A stretch of 64,000 nucleotides of DNA from Rutidosis leptorrhynchoides (lineage: Eukaryota; Streptophyta; Magnoliopsida; Asterales; Asteraceae): positions 706,891,001 to 706,955,000 of the forward strand of contig NC_092333.1 of NCBI RefSeq assembly GCF_046630445.1, given 5' to 3'. How positions within the stretch are numbered: position 1 is the stretch's first letter; every line of letters starts with the position of its first letter. The position numbers and the translations under genes were made by a program. Shown one piece after another: positions 1 to 12,800 of this stretch. The notes beneath the pieces are model-generated. The model saw nothing but the letters and a program-made list of their open reading frames with translations. It did not search any database and was not told the origin of the DNA.

Positions 1-3000
1 AAGGTTTCTGATGTTCTGCCTTCACTTGAGCACATATATGACACTTTTCGACATAACGGGCGATATCTGATTTCATTGTTGGCCACCAATACACTGTTTT
101 CAAATCATGATACATCTTATTACTACCCGGATGTACTGTCAATCTGGATTTGTGAGCTTCCATCATGATTAAATCCCTCAAATCTCCAAGCTTAGGCACC
201 CAAACACGATTGTTTAAGGTCTTTAGTCCACGTGAGTCATCAATTAAGTCCACTTTTCGTTTGGTCATTTGTTCAGATTTAATATGTTCGTCCTCTAAAG
301 CACATGCCTGAATGGTTTTTAAGCTGTTAATCAAATCTGAAGTTATATTCAAACGAAGAAATTTCACATTTTCACTTGACTTTTTACGACTTAGCGCATC
401 TGCAACCACATTTGCCTTACCCGGATGGTATTTAATTTCACAATCGTAATCTTTGATCAACTCTTGCCATCGTCTCTGACGCATATTCAATTCTTTCTGT
501 GAGAAGATATACTGCAAACTCTTGTGATCTGTACATATAACACAATGGGTTCCATACAAATAGTGTCTCCACAGTTTCAAAGCAAACACTACTGCAGCCA
601 TTTCAAGATCATGCACTGGATAATTCTTCTCATGAACTTTCAACTGTCGCGAGGCGTAGGTGATTACTTTATCTCTTTGCATTAATACACAACCCAACCC
701 AGCATATGATGCATCACAGTATACCACGAAGTCGTCTGAACCTTCTGGTAAAGCTAACACTGGTGCCTGACACAGTAGCTGTTTCAAAATCTGAAAAGCC
801 TTTTCCTGTTCATCAGTCCATCGAAAGGCTACATCTTTACGAGTCAACTTAGTCAACGGACCCGCTATTTTCGAGAAATCCTTGATAAATTTGCGATAAT
901 AACCGGCTAATCCCAGAAAACTCTTAATCTCAGTCGGAGTCTTCGGAGAATTCCAATTCATTACCGCTTCTATCTTTGTCGGATCAACTTTTATACCCTC
1001 GGCACAAATCACATGACCCAAAAACTGCACTTCACGTAACCAAAATTCACACTTTGAAAATTTTGCAAATAGTTGTTCACGTTTCAACATGTTCAAAACC
1101 TATCTCAGATGTTCAGCCTGTTCACTTTCGGTCTTTGAATACACTAGTATATCATCTATAAACACAATCACAAACTTATCTAAGAATGGACGACACACTC
1201 TATTCATTAGATCCATGAAGATTGCTGACGCATTCGTCAACCCAAACGGCATTACAAGAAATTCATAATGACCATACCTTGTTCTGAAAGCTGTTTTCGG
1301 TATATCTGATTCAGCAACACGAACCTGATGATATCCGGATCATAAATCTATCTTAGAAAAGAATGAAGCACCCTGTAACTGATCGAACAAATCGTCTATT
1401 CGAGGTAACGGATACTTATTCTTCACTGTTCTTTTGTTCAATTCACGATAATCAATACACATACGCATTGACCCATCTTTCTTTTTAACAAACAATACCG
1501 GAGCACCCCACGGTGAAGAACTCGGTCGGATAAACCCACGATCTAATAGTTCTTGAATCTGTGACATCATTTCACGGATTTCAGACGGCGCTAATCGGTA
1601 TGGAGCTTTTGCAACTGGAGTTGTTCCAGGAACCAACTCAATCTTATATTCGACTTCCCTTACCGGCGGCAGACCTGGTAACTCATCTGGGAACACTTCG
1701 GGAAATTCTGATACTATCGGAATATGGGCCACTGTTTTCTTTTCTTTCTTCGCATCAATCACATATGCAAGAAATGATTCACAACCCTTTGCCATCGACT
1801 TTTTCGCTTTCATCATGGTTATCAACGGAAAATTATACCCTCCCCGCTCCCCTCGGGCCACAACACGGGTTCCATCGGTCGAACGAAAGGTAATCATTTT
1901 CCTATCACACTTAATATTAGCCCTAAGCGAGCTCAACCAATCCATTCCTAGTACTACATCAAAGCTAGGAATAGGTAACACTAAACAAGTCACCGGGAAA
2001 GACTTCCCTTCGATCTCTATACAAACCCCAGTCACATAGGTTGTGACGGGTGTGGTCTTACCATACGCTACTTCTACACTAACCGGCTTGGGTAACACAG
2101 TAGCTGGTAAATTCAACTTAGCACAGAAATCTAGGGACATAAAACACCTATTGGCACCACAATCAAACAATACGCGAGCAGTTATTGAGTTGACTAGAAA
2201 CATACCGGTGATCACTTCGTCGGTTACCACAGCATTCTCAACCGACATCTGAAAAGCTCTAGCCTCTGCTGTTGAAGGGTTCTTCCTCTTCTGCCCACTC
2301 GAGGCAGTTGACCCTCCAGCTGATGCTGAACGCGCCCCTGACCCTACCCCGGAACTACCACTCTTCGACGGATAACTAATTGCACGATGCCCTGGTTTGT
2401 GACAACTCCAACACACACTATTCGGATACGGGCATGCTGAAGACTCATGCCCAACAACACCACACTTTAAGCATCTTCTTGTAGCCTCAGAACACTGATC
2501 ACTGTGAGAAGATCGACACGTGTGACACCAATTCCCTTTACCTGATCCAGATCCAGTACTACTCTGACCACTTTTACCCTTCGATTTAAACCCACTAGAC
2601 TTCTTGGATTTAGATCCTGATTGACCAGATACTTGCCCACCTTGTTGTAGCACATTACCAAACATTCTGTTTCTGGCAGCCTGAACATCACTTTCTACCA
2701 TCTTAGCCATCACAACAGCTTGAGACAATGATGTAGCTGTTCTAACAAAAGTTCTGTACTCAGGCAGAATGATATTAACAAAATGCTGGATACGAGACAC
2801 TTCGTCTGGCACCCATTGTTGTACAAACCTCAGTTTATCCATAAACTTCTCTACTACCTCATCGATCGTCATTTGAGGTGTCATCTTCATTTCAAGAAAC
2901 TCAGTCTTGATTCGGTTCATATCAAACGGATTACAATACTGTTCACACACCTTCCCATGAAACTGCTCCCATGTGATCATACTCACTTGATCTTTTGGTA

Positions 3001-3592
3001 TACTAGAAATCAAAGAATCTCACCAAATCATAGCCCTACCTTTCAACATTCTACCAGCATATGTTACTTTCAGCTCGGGTTCACACTGGCACGCTTCAAA
3101 TACCCTTTTAATTTCTCGCAACCAATTGAGAGTTACAGTCGGATCAGTACTTCCAGAGAACTCGGAGGGTTTGCAATCACGAAAATTTTTATAAGTACAC
3201 CTTTTGGATGGTTGCATGTAAGGTTGTTGGAACATTTGCATTTGACATGGGTTCATCATCATGGGATTTTGGTAAGTAAAAGTGTTTTGTGGTGGCATAT
3301 AATATTGGTTAGGTATTTGATTCTGAAACTGGTTCTGGGGAATATTAGGTATCGTTTAGAATTGCGCGGTTGGAAATCCAGGTGGTGTATCATCATTTCC
3401 AGAATGTCTCGCCAATTCAAGCTCATTAATTTTGTCCTCAGCCTCTTTTAGCTTGCTTTCTAACTGAAGGATGTAACTACTCTGATCATCATCCGACTCA
3501 ACACCCTCTTCTGGTGCTCTGAATGTTCCGGGGTTGGAGGGGCCAGTTGCGTTTCTATCTGCCATACCTGTGCTACAAAACATCTCACACAA
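1..3592 (-). pseudogene. E1 gag-pol region (fossil)
   Basis: Gag begins near 3590 and a CCHC-rich segment lies near 2390-2540, including a CxxC-GHE-C knuckle and a CWSC-GH knuckle. An aspartic protease with FDCGANR and VLGMDW lies near 1920-2160. Reverse transcriptase follows ([30 protein letters not shown], and a YVDD-type IDD motif near 1150). RNase H lies near 480-840, and an integrase zinc-finger segment with a WWP motif falls in the first 120 bases. The domain order PR-RT-RH-INT is that of Ty3/Gypsy. The region is broken and truncated by the window. Confidence 0.88.
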
Positions 3593-3733
3593 AAGCTTAG
3601 TGGATAACAGTTAGTTCAATCACAACTAACACACGTATATCCTATTTTCACTTAGCCCCCACTCCCACAGACATGTTTGACTTGCCTTAGGGTTTGGGAA
3701 CAAAATACGCGCACGTATTTGCTGCCAAACCAT

Positions 3734-3745
3734 GCTCTGATACCA
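3734..3745 (-). other. E1 primer binding site
   Basis: On the minus strand this reads TGGTATCAGAGC, the standard complement to the 3' end of initiator methionine tRNA used by many plant LTR elements. It starts three bases after the CA that closes the LTR. Confidence 0.9.
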
Positions 3746-3748
3746 ACT

Positions 3749-4561
3749 TGTAACACCAGCCATTTTTTTTTAAATACACAGCGGAAGACTTTATTAACAA
3801 ACACAATATAAGTCACGTCATTACGTTTAAGTTTACACAACGGTGTTACGTTATTACAAAACATTATTTATACAAAAGTCAACATCAGAGTTGGATTGTC
3901 AAACATGTCTTCTGCAACAGCACCCTTCCCGACTAGCAGTACCTAAACCTGCAAGGGGAGAATATGTGGGGGATTAGCGCACCGCTAAGTGAATGGAATC
4001 TATCTAACAGATATAGCTTAAGCCACACACAAGCTATATACACCAACAGTACTTTCTAACTACCAACTATCATACAATAAGACAATACGAGGATTGGCGG
4101 CTTGTACGAGCACACGACTCCTAGCTGATCGGACTTGAGTCTACCGATAGTCCCTGCTACTCAATTCACAGTATAGTTATCCAGATGCAGGGGATGCATC
4201 ATTCACACTATACTCCACAATCAGTAGCCTATGGACCCAACCTCCCCTAGGCATGGTTGACCTCATACGGACTCTAACCTCTCCTAGGCACGGTCTCGAG
4301 TCCCCAGTCTCCCTAAGCCCGACTGGTGCCATTCACACAGTGTACACATAAATCACATACAACATCAGACATACTATATTATTCTAACATGGCAATTTCT
4401 ACACTATGCATGGTAAAAGAGTCAACCACAGTAGCATAATATGCTACTTAAACTCTATCCGGAGATAGACCCACTCACCAATTACCAGCAACTGCTCAGT
4501 TATTATTTCTGAGCTTCCTCCTTGTCCTTATAACAACTAGCCCGGGTTTCAGTCTGTTACA
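3749..4561 (-). repeat. E1 5' LTR (813 bp)
   Basis: On the plus strand this segment starts TGTAACACC and ends TGTTACA, so in element orientation it opens TGTAACAGAC and closes GGTGTTACA, giving the TG...CA ends of an LTR. One side is the primer binding site; the other side (ACTTTTAACACT at 4562) continues E2's LTR. The segment around 4160-4205 resembles part of the TRIM-like insert near 59730-59765. The target duplication cannot be confirmed because the partner end is outside the window. Confidence 0.85.
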
Positions 4562-7473
4562 ACTTTTAACACTCTTTTTACTCATTCACATCAGCTATTT
4601 AACTTACCTTCACTCTCATAATACTCACACACAAGAACTCCAAGTATTCTCTCCAGTTCTTACTCTTTAAACACTCTTTAAACACACATAATTCAAGTAC
4701 TAGAAAATCTTCATTCACTTTGATCATAAACTAGCTTCAAGAACACTTTGTTAACTCATCTACTCCTCTTTATCAAGGTAAGAATCATATATAAGCTTTG
4801 GTTCAATTCATATACTTATAACTATCTTAATTCAAGATAGAAATCTTATTCGAACTTTTGTTCATTCTATGATTCTACTCCATGGATTACAAGCCATCAA
4901 GGATATCTTTGATCACAAGATTATCATCTTATTTTTCTCAGCAACTTTGTTCATTTAATTTGAGGTAGTCACCTTATTCATAATCTTTTTCGATTCATAT
5001 CCATATAGCTATCTTATTATGAGTTTATAACTTACAACAACAAGAACATAGTTTAGATTAATTCTAAACTTGTTTACAAACAAATTTAATCCTTCTAACT
5101 TGACTTTTAAAATACTTCAACACATGTATTATGATAGTATGTCAAGCTAACATAAGGATATAAAACTTGTAAACACGAAGAACACCTTAAAACCGAACAT
5201 ACGCCGTCATAGATCATCGGGGGCTGTTTTGGGTTTAATTTTAAAAACCTATCTTAAACTTTGAATTAAAAGATTTCCTTTGGTGAAAAATCTTATTTTA
5301 TATGGATATGAAATATATCCAAAATCTATGGTTAAACTCTAAGTGGAAGTATGCTTTTCAAAAGGGTCATCAAGATGTCGTTCTTACGATGGATACGACT
5401 ATCTTCTCTTATTTGACACCTAAGCTGTATTTTCGACTATAAACTTTTACTTTTTCTGTTAATATTAATAATGTTGAGTTCGATACGAAACCATGGCAAC
5501 TCGAATCACTCAAAACGAATTTGTAACGAAAAAATTATGGGTAAAACAAAATTGGATATTTTTGCTTGTTTTTAGCTACGGTTTTGATTAATAAAAATGG
5601 AAGCTAACCTTATCCTAGCTAACTTACCTTGTATCCTACATGTATTTATACATGTCTTGTTCCCGAACTTATGGAAATACAATTTATAATAGTCGTGATT
5701 AAGTTCTATGACAATATATTATGGGTTAAAGCCAAAAATAGGCTACAAACTTACACAAATGTACCGATGTCGCCCACAAACTCATTTCTGTCCTACTATC
5801 ATCTACAAACTTTCAAAAAGTGTTCCAACGTAAACAAAAACTTTCAAAAAGTGTACCAATGTAAACAAAAATGACTTGCTACTGCCTAAACCGGTCAAAA
5901 TTGACACGTGTCGTTCGTGGATTGGATCTTAATTCTAAAAAAAAAAAAAAAAAAAATTCAGGTCAAAAATAGTACGTAACAGGTCAAAACGCCAAAATGT
6001 TGATATTAGCACATTTTTTCAAAGTTTGTAGGCGACAGTAGGACGGAAATGAGTTTGTGGGCGACATCGGTACATTTGTGTAAGTTTGTAGCCTATTTTT
6101 AGCATTAACTCATATATTATAGTCTTAATAAAGATCGTAAGACACCAAATATATATGACTTGATCACCATGGATCTGTATATAGCGTTTTGACATATCAT
6201 TTTGATTTCTTCTATATATATTATTCGAACGAACTATAAGACACCATTGGCAGTAATTTCGAGTTAGCTGTGGGTCGAAGTGGATTCCAAAATATTATAT
6301 ACTTTGAGTTGTGATCGAGCCTGAGACATATATACAATGGGTCGCGAATTGCTTCAGACAATATACATATTATGTGTCTTATTATATTAAGACAATATAT
6401 TATAGTGTTAGTGAATTCTAACACAATATACGCATTTATATTTATATATATATTTATACTGTTGGACTATTGGACTACGGACGTTGGACTACTAACAATG
6501 GACAATTAAAATTATCACAAGTATCATAAGTATGGAATATTAATTATATATATCTTGACACAAGAATATTATTATTAGGTTCGTGAATTTATCAAAAGGC
6601 CAAATCTTATCACCATCTATTCGGAAATCATCACAAGTGAGTTATAGTCCCATTTTTACTATCTAAATTATTTTGGGATGAGAATACATGCAAATTTATA
6701 AATGTTTTACAAAATAAGCACAAGTTCATGAAACTACATTCTACGACTGTTTTGTTATACCGGATATCTATACTTATTATTATTATGCTTGGTAACCTAA
6801 GAATTAGTGAAAAACACTAATTGACGCGAATCCTAAAGGTAGATCTACGGGCACCAACCACCCCCATTTTCGAATAGTGGAAATGCTTTAGTACTTCGAA
6901 GGGTTCTTGTCATACATTTGAATAGTGGAATGTATGATGCCAGATATCTTAAGCGCTCCATGTTAAGGTCGGTTACCAGGCGACTCATCGTATGAATGAT
7001 TTTTGCAGTTGTAATGATCCTGCGCATTTAATTAAATAAAATCTTGTGGCTTATTAAATGTTATGAGTATTATATAGAAATTAAACCTATGACTCAACAA
7101 CATTTTTGTTGACGTTTTAAGCATGTTTATTCTCAGGTGAATATTAAAAACGCTTCCACTGTCGTATGCCAACCCAAGGTCAAGATTTAGAGTCGGCATA
7201 ATTGTTTGTATTGTTTAAACTTGCATTCGGAGTATTTTTTGTAATATATTTGATCATATTGTAATGTGTTGTGTAAAAACTTATTTATTTGAGGAGATTG
7301 TCTTTGATAGACAATCTAAATTATGTCATTAAGACCTTTATTCAATAATAAAGGTTATGGTTGTTTTTAAAAACTAATGCAAGATTTGAAAAACGTCCCA
7401 TATAGAGGTCAAAACCTCGCAAAGAAACCAATTAATATGAAACGTTTATAATTAACATGAACGGGGCATTTCA
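4562..7473 (+). repeat. E2 5' LTR, interrupted remnant
   Basis: This aligns base for base with 14199-16749 of the 3' LTR, with scattered substitutions and one 398-bp extra block (MITE plus its target duplication). It ends in GGGCATTTCA just before the primer binding site. The missing left end is displaced beyond the window by the E1 insertion. Confidence 0.92.
5723..6111. mobile_element. Mutator-type MITE, 389 bp, 9-bp TSD
   Basis: The block is present in the 5' LTR and absent from the same place in E2's 3' LTR (near 15350). It is flanked on both sides by ATATATTAT (5714-5722 and 6112-6120), a 9-bp target duplication. The ends are long inverted repeats: the left opens GGGTTAAAGCCAAAAATAGG and the right, reversed, opens GAGTTAATGCTAAAAATAGG. 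The inverted similarity runs on for about 75 bp or more. The core holds an A-tract (5936-5957) and no coding potential. Long TIRs with a 9-bp TSD are the signature of non-autonomous Mutator-like elements. Confidence 0.88.
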
Positions 7474-7489
7474 GTTGGTATCCCAGCGT
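7474..7489 (+). other. E2 primer binding site
   Basis: GTTGGTATCCCAGCG directly follows the LTR. It matches the initiator-Met type TGGTATCAGAGC site apart from internal changes. Confidence 0.75.
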
Positions 7490-7679
7490 TGGTCTTAGAG
7501 AATCGGAAAATTTTTCATTAGCGTGTCTAACTGATTTTTGATGCATTAGTGAGTCTGGACTTCGACCGTAATTATTTTAAAAATGATTGCTTAATATAAT
7601 TGTTGGAAACATAAGATTATTAACATATAAATATTATAAGATATATCATTCTCATAACGTGCCTGCTATTATGTGATAG

Positions 7680-8215
7680 ATGACTTCATCCGATCATATA
7701 AGCATCTCTAGTGATTCAGATTTCATTTACTTATCAAGTGATTCGGAGGCTGAGTCAAAGCATACGACTTATGAACCAACGAAAAAGTTAACTTTTGGTG
7801 CTACCATTAAAGTGGAAAATTGTTGGGAAAATTGGGAAGATTCACAATTGCTAGTAGAGGTTCCAGAAGAGGATCCAGAAGAAGATCCCGAAGACGAACC
7901 CGAAGAAGAGGATCCTGAAGAAGTTGTGGAAATTACCGAACCACAGCGTGATTTGGGAAAATCTTTGGCTGTTATACCCGATCCTAACCCGATGAACCTA
8001 TTATGACCCAAAATGTTTGTGATCATCCACCTGAACCACCTAAGAGACCAGTTTATAAAATGACCGCTCGTATAACGACTGTTGGTTTTGCTCCCAAACA
8101 ATTAGCCGAAAGAACCAATTGGGAGGAATTGGAAAAAGAACTATCCAAACGAAAATCCAAACGTTTGGCCGAGAAAGAAACAACTTCAACATCTAAGAAA
8201 TCTCGCCGTTCTTGA
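7680..8215 (+). pseudogene. Acidic leader reading frame of E2 (fossil)
   Basis: This lies between the 5' LTR and gag. It encodes a Ser-rich start, a long Glu/Asp/Pro run (repeats of the type PEEDPEEDPED) and a basic Lys/Ser-rich end. The same kind of frame occurs at the same place in E3 and E4, where the acidic run is EPEEESEPEEES-like. No domain is recognised. Low complexity makes homology hard to judge, but position and composition are conserved across three elements. It is probably an accessory frame of this chromovirus group. Confidence 0.65.
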
Positions 8216-8666
8216 ACCATCGGCAGCTATCCTGTATTCCATGCATTGTATAATATGTATTATATTGTGTGTTTAAGTTTGTAAGAAAATCCGCAATGTA
8301 ATTTTCCTTATGATTGTATAATAATAAGAATAAGCATGGAAGGTTTATTATTATTATTACAACTTATTATTACGTAGTAACGTAATAACTTAATATAGTT
8401 TTTCATATTAGAATTTTAGTAGTTAATTTGTGTGTTAGCTGCTAAGTATGAACATTATTATAGTTATAAAACGCTAATATGAAGAAAAGGATTTTATAAT
8501 AATAAGTTCATATTAAGCTACAAAATACTTTTTGGCTACTTCTAAAATTCTATATGATTAACTCAGTCGGCTATTTTTGAAGGAAATGGCTCCTCCAGCT
8601 ACTAGACAACAACAATTGAACACAGAAGAACTTCAACCTTTCGCTGCAAATATGGCTGCACTGGTG

Positions 8667-9128
8667 AATGCAATGAACAACAATAACCAATCGGGTTCCA
8701 GCAGTGGAGGAAACAATGGCAACCGGGTAGGATGTTCCTACAAAGCTTTTATGGCCTGCAAACCCAATGAGTTTGAAGGAACTGAAGGACCCGTTGGACT
8801 AAAGCGGTGGACAGAGAAGGTTGAAGCCGTGTTCGCAATCAGCAACTGCGCAGAAGAGGATAAAGTTAAGTATGCCACACATACTTTCAGGGGTACTAAT
8901 GCAATGAACAACAATAACCAATCGGGTTCCAGCAGTGGAGGAAACAATGGCAACCGGGTAGGATGTTCCTACAAAGCTTTTATGGCCTGCAAACCCAATG
9001 AGTTTGAAGGAACTGAAGGACCCGTTGGACTAAAGCGGTGGACAGAGAAGGTTGAAGCCGTGTTCGCAATCAGCAACTGCGCAGAAGAGGATAAAGTTAA
9101 GTATGCCATACATACTTTCAGGGGTACT
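8667..9128 (+). repeat. Tandem 231-bp duplication inside E2 gag
   Basis: Positions 8667-8897 and 8898-9128 are adjacent direct copies that differ at about one base. The unit begins AATGCAATGAACAAC and ends GGGGTACT and is 77 codons long. It repeats the Asn/Ser linker and the start of the gag core. E3 and E4 have a single copy. The near identity points to a recent duplication. Confidence 0.92.
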
Positions 9129-9555
9129 GCTTTGACATGGTGGAATACCTACATGGATTACGTAGGACAGAATACCGCCTACGTACTTCCATGGTCCGCT
9201 TTCAAGCACATGATGACGGAAGAGTACCGTCCCAGAACCGAAATCAACAAGCTCAAGGCAGAGTTTAAAGCACTAAAAACCCAAGGGTTAGATGTCACTA
9301 CCTACGAGCGACGTTTCAATGAACTGGCTTTAATGTGTCCTGGAGCATTTGAGGACGAAGAAGCAAAAATTGAAGCATTCATAAAAGGGTTGCCGGAATG
9401 AATCCAAGAGCATGTAGGTGCTAACGACCCTGCAACAATGCAGAAAGCGAGCCGTATAGCCCACAAATTGATAAGCCAAATTACAGGAAGGATAAAGAAA
9501 GAAACGGCTGAGGAGGCCATAATGAAATAGGGAAAAAGAAAGTGGGAGGAAAGCA

Positions 9556-9748
9556 GTGATCAGGGTCACCAGTACAACAACAACAATCAAAACAGCAACT
9601 ACAACAACAATCGCAACCACCCCAACAATAACAATAATCGCAACAACAACCGTAACAATAACCGCAACAACCATCCTAATAATAATAACAGCAACAACAA
9701 TCCCAATCACAACAATAACAACAACAAACGACTCAACAATAATAACCC

Positions 9749-9795
<47 letters not shown>

Positions 9796-9812
9796 GCAAC
9801 AACAACAATAAA
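9556..9812 (+). repeat. CAA/AAC-rich low-complexity tract in E2
   Basis: This is a long run of AAC/CAA triplets with occasional AAT and CGC. In sister element E4 the corresponding stretch (52385-52580) encodes an Asn-rich linker between gag and the zinc knuckles. Open frames seen on the opposite strand here are poly-Val artefacts of the tract. Confidence 0.85.
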
Positions 9813-12800
9813 AGGTAAAGAACTATATGCCCCAGGTGTGATACGTTTCATCCGAAATGGTTTTGTAGAGAATTATGTACCAAGTGTAATAGGAATGGCC
9901 ATATTGCGGCAAAATGTGAAGTCTACGGACCAAATAGAAACAAAGGAGTAAATAATGCCGGAACAAATAATAACGGCGTTGTTTGCTATGGATGTGGAAA
10001 ACTGGGCCATACCATAAACCAGTGCAGGAATGGAAATAGGCAAGGCCGTGGGAGAGCCTTCAACATTAATGGGGAGAAAGCACATGAAGACCCGGAGCTT
10101 GTTATGGGTACGTTTCTTATCAACAATACACCTGCTTATGTTTTATTTGATTCGGGTGCCGATAGAAGTTATATGAGTAGAGAATTTTGTGCCAAATTAA
10201 ATTGCCCATTAACGCCTTTAGATAAAAAGTGTATAGTTGAAGTAGCAAACGGTAAACTAATTAAGGTTGATAAAATTTGCCGAAATCGAAAAATTAGTTT
10301 AGTTAGCGAAACGTTTGCAATTCATTTAATACCGGTGGAATTGGGAAGCTTCGACGTAATTATTGAAATGGACTGGATGTCCAAGGTGAAAGTCGAAGTT
10401 GTTTTTCATGAGAAGGCGATTCGCATTCCGAGAGAAAACGGGTTACCCTTAATGGTGTACGGAGAAAAGGGTAATGCCAAATTAAATCTTATTAGTAGTT
10501 TGAAGGCGCGCAAACTAATAAGAAAAGGTTGCTATGCCATACTAGCACACGTCGAGAAGGTTGAAAAAGAAGAAAAAAAAATCGATGACGTTCCTGTTGC
10601 AAGAGAATTTCCTGAGGTGTTTCCGGACGAATTATCGGGACTACCTCCACACCGATCCGTTGAATTTCAAATAGATCTTGTACCAGGAGCCGCACCAATA
10701 GCTCGTGCTCCATATAGACTTGCGCCCACCGAAATGAAAGAATTACAAAGTCAACTACAAGAATTATTAGAACGTGGTTTTATTCGACCGAGTAAGTCAC
10801 CATGGGGAGCTCCAATTTTGTTCGTTAAAAAGAAAGATGGGGCTTTTCGCATGTGTATCGATTACCGTGAGCTGAACAAAGTAACCATCAAAAACTGATA
10901 CCCTTTACTCCGAATCGACGACCTATTTGATCAACTCCAAGGTTTGAGCATATACTCCAAAATCGACTTAAGATCGGGTTATCATCAACTGAGGGTTAAA
11001 GAAGTCGATATACCAAAAACAGCCTTCAGAACTCGTTATAGCCATTACGAATTCATGGTTATGCCATTCGGTCTAACCAATGCACCCGCAGTTTTCATGG
11101 ATCTCATGCACCGAGTATGTAGTCCATATTTAGATAAGCTTGTTATTGTCTTTATTGATGACATTCTTATCTATTCGAAGAATAACCAAGAACACGAACA
11201 ACACTTGAGACTTGTATTAGAGTTGTTAAGAAAAGAACAACTTTATGCAAAATTCTCTAAGTGCGCTTTTTAGTTAAATGAAGTACAATTTCTTGGCCAC
11301 GTAGTCAGTAGTAATGGAATCAAAGTTGATCCCGCCAAGATCGAAGCCATTAAAAATTGGGAAACCCCGAAAACTCCAACGCAAATACGTCAATTTTTGG
11401 GTTTAGGTGGTTATTATAGGAGATTTATTCAAGATTTCTCCCGAGTAGCCAAACCTTTAACTGCCTTGACACACAAAGGGAAAAAGTATGAATGGACTTC
11501 CGAACAAGAGGGTGCCTTTCAATTGTTGAAAAAGAAGTTGACTACGGCACCTATTTTATCGTTACCTGATTGAATAGAAGATTTTATTATCTACTGCGAC
11601 GCATCAAGAATGGGTTTTGGGTGTGTTCTTATGCAAAGGAAGAAGGTGATTGCATATGCTTCTCGACAACTCAAAATTCATGAACAAAACTACATCACAC
11701 ATGATCTGGAATTGGGCGCCATTGTTTTTGCATTAAAGATGTGGAGACATTATCTATATGGGGTCAAGTTTATTGTATACACCGACCACAAAAGTCTCCA
11801 ACATATTTTAAATCAAAAGCAACTAAATATGAGGCAGCGTAGGTGGGTTGAGCTGTTAAATGATTATGATTGTGAAATCCGTTACCACCCGGGGAAAGCG
11901 AATGTGGTAGCCGATGCCTTGAGTCGAAAGGAAAGAGAACCTATTCGAGTAAAAGCTATGAACATGATTATTCATACTAATCTTACTACTCGAATAAAAG
12001 AGGCACAACAGGAGGTTTTGAAGGAAGGAATTTTTGAAAAGAAAATACCCAAAGGATTAGAAAAACAGCTTAATATTCGGGAAGACGAAACTAGGTATTT
12101 AGCTGAAAGAATTTGGGTACCAAAGAATGGGGATTTGAGGAAAGTGGTACTAGATGAAGCACATAAAACCAGATATTCAATACATCCCGGAGCGGGAAAA
12201 ATGTACCAAGACCTCAAGAGAAACTTTTGGTGGCCAGGAATGAAGGCCGATATAGCCACATATGTAGGAGCATGTTTGACTTGTTCTAAAGTCAAAGCTG
12301 AACATCAGAAACCATCGGGTCTACTCCAACAACCTGAAATCCCAGAATGGAAATGGGAAAACATTACCATGGATTTCATTGCTAACTTACCGAGAACCGC
12401 AGGTGGTTATGATATGATTTGGGTAATAGTCGATCGTCTTACTAAGTCAGCACACTTTCTACCAATAAAAGAAGAGGATGGTATAGAGAAATTAGCACGA
12501 TTATACCTGAAAGAAGTTGTTTCTAGACATGGTATACCAATCTCTATTATCTCTGATCGTGATAGCAGATTTACTTCCAGATTCTGGCAGGCATTACACG
12601 AAGTGTTGGGAACTCATCTAGATTTAAGTACTGCCTATCATCCAAAAACTGATGGGCAGAGTGAAAGGACGATTCAGACACTCGAAGACATGCTACGAGC
12701 ATGTGTTATTGATTTTGGAAGCAGTTGGGATCGACATCTACCGTTAGCTGAGTTTTTCTACAACAACAGCTACCATTCTAGTATTGAGGCGGCACCATTC

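Larger units (their letters stand above)
1..4561 (-). mobile_element. E1: Ty3/Gypsy LTR retrotransposon, cut by window edge
   Basis: Read on the minus strand from the right: an 813-bp LTR, a primer binding site, gag, two or more zinc knuckles, protease, reverse transcriptase, RNase H and the first part of integrase, where the window ends. The right end of the LTR abuts sequence that aligns with the middle of E2's 3' LTR (position 14199 onward), so E1 was inserted into E2's 5' LTR. The left half of the element and its other LTR lie outside the window, so its age cannot be read from LTR divergence; it must be younger than E2. The coding part is broken, with about four interruptions by eye. The clade is uncertain because the integrase C-terminus is not visible. 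Confidence 0.9.

Noticed and set aside
2783-3451. 222-codon plus-strand frame
   Set aside because: Antisense to E1 gag, with no family features.
9330-9851. Long minus-strand frame rich in Val/Ile
   Set aside because: It is the antisense of the CAA/AAC tract in E2; the same artefact appears at 43608-43847 and 52288-52533.
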